From Campylobacter sp. UBA1713 (GTDB lineage Bacteria; Campylobacterota; Campylobacteria; Campylobacterales; Campylobacteraceae): a DNA stretch of 5,332 nt. The position numbers were made by a program, and so were the translations under genes. How positions within the stretch are numbered: position 1 is the stretch's first letter; each line of letters opens with the position of its first letter. Below the pieces are notes generated by a model that made no database searches, had not been told where the DNA came from, and saw only the letters and a program-made list of their open reading frames with translations. Location of the stretch: positions 1,450-6,781 of the forward strand of contig DCIZ01000005.1 of NCBI GenBank assembly GCA_002317305.1, in the 5' to 3' direction. Below, in pieces: positions 1-4,140 of this stretch.

Positions 1-311
1 TTAAGAAAAAAATCTCCTAAAAACACTCCAAAAAATCAAGCCAAACTGGTTTTTAGAGATGCCCTTTACTAGAACAATCCCAAAAAGAATCGCTTGAAGC
101 TGACTACAAAAAAATTGAAAACGAGGGTATCGAATTTGTAAAAATAAAACATTTGCAAGATCAGATATTTGAAATAAAAACAGATGAACTTCGCTCATTG
201 TTCAAATATCAAAAGAATCAGATAATTTTAATAGGAGTTGTTTTTGTAAAGAAAACGCAAAAAACTCCAAAAGAGATAATAAAACTCGCCAAAAAAAGAT
301 TATCAAAATGA
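1..311 (+). pseudogene. RelE/HigB-type (phage Gp49-like) toxin, frameshifted and 5'-incomplete
   Basis: From codon 69-71 to the TGA at 309-311 the + strand encodes the C-terminal two thirds of a type II toxin of the RelE/HigB superfamily, phage Gp49-like branch. These toxins are mRNA interferases that act at the ribosome and are paired with an antitoxin. The fingerprint is the segment FVKIKHLQDQIFEIK (codons from about 138), then a beta strand (IILIGVVFVKK) and the hallmark KTQKTPKEIIKLAKKR tail. Upstream, this frame meets a TAG at 54-56. Positions 1-66 read sensibly only in frame 1 (PKNQAKLVFRDAL), which stops at 70-72. Adding one base in the T-run at 64-67 joins the two halves into an uninterrupted toxin-like protein, so I read this as a -1 frameshift. 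The start codon is outside the window. Alternatives are a sequencing error or a phase-variable tract. I am fairly sure of the family and less sure the gene is dead. Confidence 0.68.
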
Positions 312-326
312 CAGAAGGAGAATGAA

Positions 327-509
327 ATGATGAATTTTGTTTATGTAAAAGATTCCGAAGGTTATGTTTTTAAAAAGCCGTCAAGCGAAGTTGCTTTTGA
401 TGAGCAAATCATCTCCGAAAAGGTATATTTAAACGAGTCTGGACTTGCTGCTTTTTTTCATGGTTGCACTCTGAGAAAAAAACGCAAAGGCTTAAAGCGT
501 TTCGCTTGA
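327..509 (+). CDS. Short unrecognised ORF downstream of the toxin relic, probably truncated
   Basis: This 60-residue ORF starts 15 nt after the toxin stop, behind a good AAGGAG at 315-320. ATG 327 and ATG 330 are both possible starts, at 6 and 9 nt spacing. The position is that of an antitoxin gene, but no helix-turn-helix is visible. Residues 1-45 are an acidic, plausible protein (MMNFVYVKDSEGYVF, then FDEQIISEKVYLNESGLAAFF). After that the composition switches abruptly to basic (TLRKKRKGLKRF), where the DNA resembles the intergenic repeat found at 594-634 and 724-762. The last 15 or so residues are therefore probably not original. A T7 tract at 446-452 is a candidate frameshift site: one extra T would open another basic tail ending near 540. 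I do not recognise the family. It may be the N-terminal piece of a decayed antitoxin or an unrelated small protein. Confidence 0.45.
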   Translation: MMNFVYVKDSEGYVFKKPSSEVAFDEQIISEKVYLNESGLAAFFHGCTLRKKRKGLKRFA

Positions 510-593
510 TGTTGAAAAAGAGGCGTAAGCACAAGGCGTGAGTGCATTTTGCGATGAGTAGGATTTGTAAATTTGCTTTTTTGCGAATTTAAA

Positions 594-634
594 GAAACAT
601 TTTTGCTTTGCAAAAAACGCTTCGCTTGTTTTTA
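594..634 (+). repeat. Short intergenic repeat, copy A
   Basis: This stretch of about 41 nt begins GAAACATTTTTGC and ends CGCTTCGCTTGTTTTTA. It aligns with 724-762 with only a few substitutions and two length differences in homopolymers. Two mutually exclusive hairpins can form: TTTTTGC (600-606) with GCAAAAA (610-616), or AAAAAC with GTTTTT around the CGCTTCGCTT core. A more degenerate relative lies at about 474-512, in the tail of the preceding ORF. Confidence 0.65.
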
Positions 635-647
635 GGAACTTCGTTTG

Positions 648-713
648 TAGATTCTTTGCTCTCGTTAGGCAGGGGATTCTTCGGGTGCTTCCGCACTCTT
701 GCGAATGACGGCG
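648..713. repeat. REP-like dispersed element, copy 1
   Basis: From 651 to 696 this aligns without gaps to 2811-2856, and with one indel it continues to GAATGACGGCG. The invariant core is GGATTCTTCGGGTGCTTCCG. A hairpin forms from GTGC (685-688) and GCAC (693-696) around a TTCC loop, with outer ATTC (676-679) and GAAT (703-706). The ATTCTTCG...GAATGAC layout resembles small palindromic intergenic repeats found in many bacterial genomes. That similarity is from memory and not searched. Confidence 0.75.
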
Positions 714-723
714 TTGGTTTCAG

Positions 724-762
724 GAAACATTTTGCTTCGCAAAAAGCGCTTCGCTTGTTTTA
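724..762 (+). repeat. Short intergenic repeat, copy B
   Basis: This is the second copy of the element at 594-634. It shares GAAACATTTT, GCAAAAA and the exact 12-mer GCTTCGCTTGTT. The first stem is kept as TTTTGC with GCAAAA, although the loop differs (TTC rather than TTT). It lies just beyond the REP-like element, so the two copies flank that element as direct repeats. Confidence 0.65.
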
Positions 763-847
763 ACGATTCTATATAATCGCAAATTTACTAAACCCTAACA
801 CCCAAATGATAAAAATTATTATTATTTAGAAATTATTAAAAAACATC

Positions 848-856
848 TGCTACAAT
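848..856 (+). promoter_or_regulatory. Extended -10 promoter of the YceI gene
   Basis: The sequence TGCTACAAT is an extended -10 (TG, one base, then TACAAT at 851-856). It sits behind an AT-rich tract with spaced T and A runs, as is usual for vegetative promoters in Campylobacter, which rarely show a -35. Transcription would begin near 863. That leaves a leader of about 20 nt and puts the upstream in-frame ATG at 858 outside the message, which supports the start at 885. Confidence 0.6.
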
Positions 857-884
857 TATGCCAAATTTAAAACAAAGGACTCAA

Positions 885-1427
885 ATGAAAAAACTTTTCT
901 TTGCGGTGGCGTTGTCTCTCGGCGTTACGCTCGGTGCGGCGCAGTTTGAGGCAGACGTGGCGCACTCATCTGTGGGCTTTAAGATAAAGCACATGAAAGT
1001 CAGCAACGTAAACGGCAAATTTGGCGATTTTAGCGCGAGCGTAGATTTTGACGAGGCGAAAAAACGCTTTAACGCGCTCACGGCAGTCGTAAAAGTGGCG
1101 AGCATAAACACCGACAACGAGCGAAGAGACGCGCACCTTCGGGCGGCGGACTTTTTCGATGCAAACAAATTTGGCGAGATGACTTTTAAGATGAAAAGCG
1201 CAAAAAACGGCATCATAAAAGGCGACCTCACCATAAAAGGCATCACGCGTGAAGTGAGCCTAAAATGCGACTTTGGCGGCGTAGCACAAGCACCAAACGG
1301 CGACAAAGTAATGGGCTTTAGCCTAACGGGCAACATAAAACGAAGCGACTTTAAAGTGGGCGAACCGAGCGTGATGATAGGCGACGAAGTGGCGCTAAAC
1401 ATAGAGATAGAGGCACGCGGAAAGTAA
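885..1427 (+). CDS. Periplasmic YceI-family lipid-binding protein
   Basis: This 180-residue secreted protein belongs to the YceI family. These are small lipocalin-like beta barrels that bind a long isoprenoid or amide lipid in a hydrophobic cavity; Helicobacter and Campylobacter carry periplasmic homologues. Residues 1-19 are a Sec signal peptide (MKKLFFAVALSLGVTLGAA, cleavage near A19/Q20). Family signatures follow: HSSVGFKIKHM at 27-37, a first hairpin through residue 55, NERRDAHLRAADFFD at 78-92 (the most conserved block), GDLTIKGITREVSL in the middle, and the closing strand EVALNIEIEA. Length is normal. I chose the ATG at 885 over the in-frame ATG at 858 because AAGGA lies at 875-879, the signal peptide begins there, and the -10 box abuts 858. 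The gene is monocistronic, with a promoter at 848-856 and a terminator at 1514-1557. The exact ligand and role cannot be read from the sequence. Confidence 0.93.
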   Translation: MKKLFFAVALSLGVTLGAAQFEADVAHSSVGFKIKHMKVSNVNGKFGDFSASVDFDEAKKRFNALTAVVKVASINTDNERRDAHLRAADFFDANKFGEMTFKMKSAKNGIIKGDLTIKGITREVSLKCDFGGVAQAPNGDKVMGFSLTGNIKRSDFKVGEPSVMIGDEVALNIEIEARGK

Positions 1428-1491
1428 CGCTTTTACGTTTCATACTCCTTTCAATAAAACATTTCATTTCTCTTAAAAAATTTGTGGCTTG

Positions 1492-1511
1492 AATTTGAAA
1501 TTTCTCAAATT
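1492..1511. repeat. Perfect 7-bp inverted repeat upstream of the terminator
   Basis: AATTTGA (1492-1498) and TCAAATT (1505-1511) are perfectly inverted around AATTTC. It sits directly before the terminator hairpin at 1514, which its right arm could partly extend. It may be part of the terminator structure or chance in AT-rich DNA. Confidence 0.35.
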
Positions 1512-1513
1512 TG

Positions 1514-1557
1514 GCGGGCGGTTTTGCAAATTTCCGCTCGCAAATTCTCTTTTTTTT
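1514..1557 (+). terminator. Rho-independent terminator of the YceI gene
   Basis: GCGGGCGG (1514-1521) pairs with CCGCTCGC (1534-1541), eight pairs with one G-U, around a 12-nt loop. A pyrimidine run ending in seven or more Ts (1548-1557) follows. This is the strongest GC hairpin between the YceI and cytochrome genes and separates their transcripts. Confidence 0.7.
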
Positions 1558-1611
1558 ACACAAATTTTGTAATTTGCATTACGTATTAATGTTTCGTTAA
1601 ACTTTTTTGGT

Positions 1612-1617
1612 TAGAAT
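1612..1617 (+). promoter_or_regulatory. Probable -10 box of the cytochrome c gene
   Basis: TAGAAT lies 28 nt before the cytochrome start, behind T-rich DNA (CTTTTTTGG at 1602-1610) and with no convincing -35. The start site would be near 1623-1625, giving a leader of about 20 nt that includes AAGGA at 1634-1638. Confidence 0.5.
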
Positions 1618-1644
1618 TCGCTCATCTTTAAAAAAGGACTTAAC

Positions 1645-1965
1645 ATGAAAAAGATTATTTTTAGTTTGGCTTTGGTGGGTTTTGCGACAAGCGTTTTTGC
1701 CGCTGACGGTGCGACAGTTTACAAAAAGTGCGTGGTTTGCCACGGCAAATCTGCCGAAAAGGTATATCTAAACAAAGTTCCAGCGCTTAACACGCTCACA
1801 GCTGCTGAAATGGTAGAAAACATGAAACTCTACAAAGAGGGCAAAGTGGGCGAAAATGGCAAAGGCAAATTTAACCAAGGTAGCGTGATGAAACTTCAGA
1901 TGGCAAAGATGACAGAAGAAGATATGAACGCGGTTGCAGAATACATTCAAACTTTGAAAAAATAA
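1645..1965 (+). CDS. Periplasmic monohaem cytochrome c (c-553-like)
   Basis: This 106-residue precursor is of a small class I cytochrome c, like the soluble c-553 that carries electrons between the bc1 complex and the cb-type oxidase in Campylobacterota. Residues 1-19 are a Sec signal peptide (cleavage at VFA/AD), leaving a mature protein of about 87 residues. Haem is attached through CVVCH (Cys29, Cys32), with His33 as one axial ligand. The second ligand should be a methionine in the MKLQMAKM segment (Met82 or Met86; I cannot decide which). A C-terminal helix, EEDMNAVAEYIQTL, packs on the haem in this fold. The start has AAGGA at 1634-1638, 6 nt upstream. It is a single-gene unit with its own -10 box and a strong terminator at 2006-2029. 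The specific redox partner is inferred from the family. Confidence 0.92.
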   Translation: MKKIIFSLALVGFATSVFAADGATVYKKCVVCHGKSAEKVYLNKVPALNTLTAAEMVENMKLYKEGKVGENGKGKFNQGSVMKLQMAKMTEEDMNAVAEYIQTLKK

Positions 1966-2005
1966 ATTTGTCGTGCGAATTTTCGCAGTTTTTTAACGTT
2001 TAAAC

Positions 2006-2029
2006 GGGGCGAAAGCCCCTGACTTTTTT
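2006..2029 (+). terminator. Rho-independent terminator of the cytochrome c gene
   Basis: GGGGC (2006-2010) and GCCCC (2015-2019) form a perfect five-pair GC stem closed by a GAAA loop, followed by TGAC and six Ts (2024-2029). It lies 40 nt past the cytochrome stop codon. Confidence 0.85.
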
Positions 2030-2091
2030 ACTTCTCTTTTCTACTTTTTTTGAATCTATCGTTTAAATTTGTTTTGTAAGCAAATTTGTAG

Positions 2092-2097
2092 TAAAAT
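2092..2097 (+). promoter_or_regulatory. Probable -10 box of the LpoB-like gene
   Basis: TAAAAT lies 29 nt before the ATG at 2127, behind T-rich DNA (TTTAAATTTGTTTTG at 2062-2076). It follows the cytochrome terminator, so the LpoB-like gene needs a promoter in this gap. No -35 is evident. Confidence 0.45.
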
Positions 2098-2126
2098 GCA
2101 GGAATTTTTAATGTAAAGGAATTTTT

Positions 2127-2741
2127 ATGAAAACGATGAAAGGTCTATTTTTAGCCGTAGCGGTTGGTTTAGCTGGCGTTTTTGGTGCGGGTGTTTTGGC
2201 GGGCTGTGCCTCGACGCAAGCAAGCGCGCCTGTGGCACTAAATTTTAGCGAGAGTGATTTTGTGGAGATAGGCAGCGACCTAGCTAGCACTTTGGTAAGC
2301 GATGCGGCGTTTGCAACACTAGGCAACGGCAAGCGAAAAGTGGTAGCCATAGGACACATAGAAAAGCCTGCTACGCTAAACATTGACACCGACCGAATCA
2401 CGAGAAAGATAACGCAAAAGATGAAAAATTCTGGCAAATTTATCCTCACTTCTGCCATTTCGGCAAATGGCGCAAGAGACTCCATGACAAGAGATGTGCG
2501 AAAACTTCGAGACGATGACGAGGTGAATCAAGAGACCATAGCGCAAAAAGAGACGATTCTAGCGCCAAACTACTCACTTGCGGGCAAGATAACGCAAAAT
2601 GTAGTTCGCATGAGCGATGGATCAGCTTACAGCGAGTATGTTTTTGCGCTTTTTGTAACTGACCTTACGACTGGGCTTGTCTTTTGGGAGGACGAAAAAG
2701 TGGTGAAAAAAGCAGCGCAAAGGGTGAAAGTGGCGTTCTGA
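2127..2741 (+). CDS. LpoB-like outer-membrane lipoprotein (penicillin-binding protein activator family)
   Basis: This 204-residue lipoprotein belongs to the LpoB family. In E. coli LpoB is anchored in the outer membrane and reaches through peptidoglycan to stimulate the synthase PBP1B. The signal peptide ends in the lipobox LAGC with the lipidated Cys27. The globular domain follows after a short linker: a helix (SDFVEIGSDLASTLVSD, 43-59), the strand KVVAIGHIEK (71-80), IDTDRITRKITQKMKNSGKF (86-105), which is the family's most recognisable block, then NYSLAGKI (148-155) and a C-terminal strand pair ending TDLTTGLVFWEDEKVVKK (178-195). The linker is much shorter than the proline-rich one in E. 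coli, so reach through the wall may differ. The start has AAAGGA at 2115-2120; Met4 is a possible alternative. A terminator follows, but the next two genes also encode envelope proteins, one of a related fold. I infer shared function. Whether a PBP is the true partner is unknown. Confidence 0.85.
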   Translation: MKTMKGLFLAVAVGLAGVFGAGVLAGCASTQASAPVALNFSESDFVEIGSDLASTLVSDAAFATLGNGKRKVVAIGHIEKPATLNIDTDRITRKITQKMKNSGKFILTSAISANGARDSMTRDVRKLRDDDEVNQETIAQKETILAPNYSLAGKITQNVVRMSDGSAYSEYVFALFVTDLTTGLVFWEDEKVVKKAAQRVKVAF

Positions 2742-2776
2742 GAACGGAAAACGGAATGCGGAAAGCGGAAAGCGGA
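2742..2776 (+). repeat. Degenerate GGAA/GCGGAA tandem repeat after the stop codon
   Basis: Immediately after the LpoB-like stop, the DNA runs as repeated ACGGAA, GCGGAA and GGAATGCGGAA units. The 12-mer CGGAATGCGGAA (2752-2763) recurs exactly at 5210-5221, again just after a stop codon. The last units merge into the 5' arm of the terminator at 2769-2798. Confidence 0.6.
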
Positions 2777-2798
2777 ATTTGTCAAAATTCGCTTTTTT
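2769..2798 (+). terminator. Rho-independent terminator of the LpoB-like gene
   Basis: AAAGC (2769-2773), a bulged G, and GAATTT (2775-2780) pair with AAATTC (2785-2790) and GCTTT (2791-2795), giving eleven pairs around a GTCA loop. The T-run extends to 2798. It implies that at least part of the transcription of the LpoB-like gene stops before the next gene. Confidence 0.7.
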
Positions 2799-2807
2799 GC
2801 AAATTTG

Positions 2808-2872
2808 CAGATTCTACTCGCTCGCCAGGCGGGGGATTCTTCGGGTGCTTCCGCACCATTAGAATGACGGCG
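2808..2872. repeat. REP-like dispersed element, copy 2
   Basis: This is the partner of the element at 648-713. It folds better than copy 1: ATTCT (2836-2840) pairs with AGAAT (2861-2865), and GGTGC (2844-2848) pairs with GCACC (2853-2857) across a TTCC loop, with a 3x3 internal loop between the two stems. It lies between the LpoB-like terminator and the next gene. Confidence 0.75.
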
Positions 2873-2917
2873 TAGCATTTACATAAAACAAAAACAAATT
2901 TACAAAAAGGACAAAAA

Positions 2918-4132
2918 ATGAGAAAAATCATATTTGGTTTAGTGGCGCTTTTGGCGCTTGTAGGTTGTAGTCAAAAGAGCGTTTCACCGCAAGATGCAGC
3001 GGTGGCAAGTGCGCTAGGGGTAAAAGAGATAAAAGCTAGCGAGAATTTAGACGAAATTTCAGCGCTCAGTAAGCCCGTTACACAAAACGAAGATGAGATG
3101 TTTGCGTGGATAAACGCCGTTCGGGCGAAGTTTGAAAGAGACGATGTAGCCATTTACGACACCGTCATAAAGGTCGAGGGCAACGAGCGTCAAAGCAACT
3201 TTGGCACAAAGCTCCAAACAGCGTTTAACAAAGCCTTTTTGGACGTCAGAGCCCAATACCTAACATTTCTCACGCAAAACATCGCTACAGAAGAGGCACG
3301 CCAAAGCAGCACGCCAGAAGCTAGCAACGCAAAAAACATAGGAGAGCTTGCTAGCACGCTTAGCCAGAGCGACAGCTACGTAAAAAGCGTAACTAGAAAA
3401 GCCAGCGGCATGCTCGGCGGACTAGTCCCGATCCAGACAAATTTAGTCAAAAACAAAAATGGCGTTATAGAGCTAGGTCTTGTAGCCATCGTTTCGCCAA
3501 AGACTTTGCAGATAGTAAACGACCTAAAAAGCGGCGCGACAGCTAGCACAGAGGGCAGGACTTGCAAACCGCTTAGCGAGTGGCTACCAGCAAACGCAGA
3601 CGAGGCGGTGGGAATGCTAGGAATTCGCCTCGTGTTTAACGAGATGTGTGAGCCTGTGGTGCTAAGTTACGCGCTAGCTGACTTGCCACGAAACGAAGCC
3701 CAAAGAAGCCGCCAAAGCGCCGTAGCACGCCAAAAAGCATCGCTAGAAGCTGACAGCTTTGTGGCAAATTTTTTAAGCTCTAGCGTAGATGTAGATCAGA
3801 TGAAAAAGAGCGAGCAAACTGTGGTAGAAAACCTAGCCATCGGCGACAAAGATGACAACGCAGCGGTAAAGACAAAGTCGGTTTTTGCTAGTCTCATTCG
3901 TTCAAATTCGCAAATTTCGTTAAGCGGCGTGAAGACTTTAGCGCAGTTTAGGACAGCTAGCGATGCAGAAATTTCAGCTTTTGTGGTGGTGCGTGCTTAC
4001 TCATCTTCACAAATTCAAAATGCACTCGGATTTGGCAGCGACTTTTACAAAGAGCGTGAGGCAAACCGCCCAGTTCCTGGCAAAGCTTACAGCAAAAAGA
4101 GCCGAAACGACCTTGATCCAGAAGACTTTTAG
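2918..4132 (+). CDS. Large lipoprotein of unknown function, in an envelope gene cluster
   Basis: This 404-residue protein has a lipoprotein signal peptide (lipobox LVGC, lipidated Cys17). Residues 18-60 are a likely flexible linker rich in A, S and E. Residues 61-122 form a helix and strand unit (AIYDTVIKVEGNERQ at 78-92, then a helix with AFNKAFLDVRAQYL at 102-115) that resembles the N-terminal domains of LPP20/FlgT-type proteins. Residues 165-200 look like beta strands. A block with Cys216 and Cys244 follows (WLPANADEAVGMLGIRLVFN at 222-241, then EPVVLSYA); these two cysteines could form a disulfide. The C-terminal third is helix and strand, ending in a charged tail. I do not recognise a functional name; it may belong to an uncharacterised lipoprotein family that travels with CsgG-like genes. 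AAGGA at 2907-2911 sets the start. No clear promoter is visible; readthrough from the previous gene is possible. The next gene is 8 nt downstream. Confidence 0.88.
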   Translation: MRKIIFGLVALLALVGCSQKSVSPQDAAVASALGVKEIKASENLDEISALSKPVTQNEDEMFAWINAVRAKFERDDVAIYDTVIKVEGNERQSNFGTKLQTAFNKAFLDVRAQYLTFLTQNIATEEARQSSTPEASNAKNIGELASTLSQSDSYVKSVTRKASGMLGGLVPIQTNLVKNKNGVIELGLVAIVSPKTLQIVNDLKSGATASTEGRTCKPLSEWLPANADEAVGMLGIRLVFNEMCEPVVLSYALADLPRNEAQRSRQSAVARQKASLEADSFVANFLSSSVDVDQMKKSEQTVVENLAIGDKDDNAAVKTKSVFASLIRSNSQISLSGVKTLAQFRTASDAEISAFVVVRAYSSSQIQNALGFGSDFYKEREANRPVPGKAYSKKSRNDLDPEDF

Positions 4133-4136
4133 GAGG
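4131..4136 (+). promoter_or_regulatory. Strong Shine-Dalgarno overlapping the upstream stop codon
   Basis: AGGAGG is the best Shine-Dalgarno in the window and shares two bases with the TAG (4130-4132) of the preceding lipoprotein gene. It is 4 nt before the ATG at 4141. This arrangement implies translational coupling and balanced production of the two proteins. Confidence 0.8.
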
Positions 4137-4140
4137 CGAC

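Larger units (their letters stand above)
510..847. other. Intergenic region, mosaic of short repeats and hairpins, no gene
   Basis: No convincing coding sequence is present on either strand here. In order it holds: a spacer (510-562); an AT-rich hairpin module with a TTTTTT centre (563-590) that resembles 2777-2807; repeat copy A (594-634); a REP-like element (648-713) that matches 2808-2872; repeat copy B (724-762); and an AT-rich tract leading to the promoter of the YceI gene. A perfect TATAAT occurs at 772-777 but has no gene close behind it. The region reads as an accretion of small repeats downstream of the decayed toxin locus. Confidence 0.7.

Noticed and set aside
723..736. Sigma-54-like motif (GGAAACATTTTGCTT)
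   Set aside because: The GG and GC are 9 nt apart rather than the required 10, and the motif lies inside a repeated element (also near 594-606) with no flagellar gene behind it.
594..762. CRISPR array
   Set aside because: There are only two imperfect copies, the 89-nt gap between them is itself a repeat found elsewhere, and no cas gene is present.
772..777. Perfect TATAAT as a promoter
   Set aside because: No gene or obvious RNA starts close downstream, the YceI gene has a better placed extended -10 at 848-856, and the DNA is very AT-rich. A second upstream start site cannot be excluded.
858..884. Upstream in-frame start for the YceI protein (nine extra residues)
   Set aside because: There is no ribosome binding site, it overlaps the -10/start-site region, and it would put a polar, charged stretch ahead of a textbook signal peptide.
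881..1402. Long open frame of 173 codons on the - strand
   Set aside because: It is an exact antisense shadow of the YceI gene, has no family resemblance, and comes from codon bias on the + strand.
2627..2878. Open frames on both strands over the end of the LpoB-like gene and the following gap
   Set aside because: They run through the tandem repeat, terminator and REP-like element, have no ribosome binding site, and resemble no known protein.
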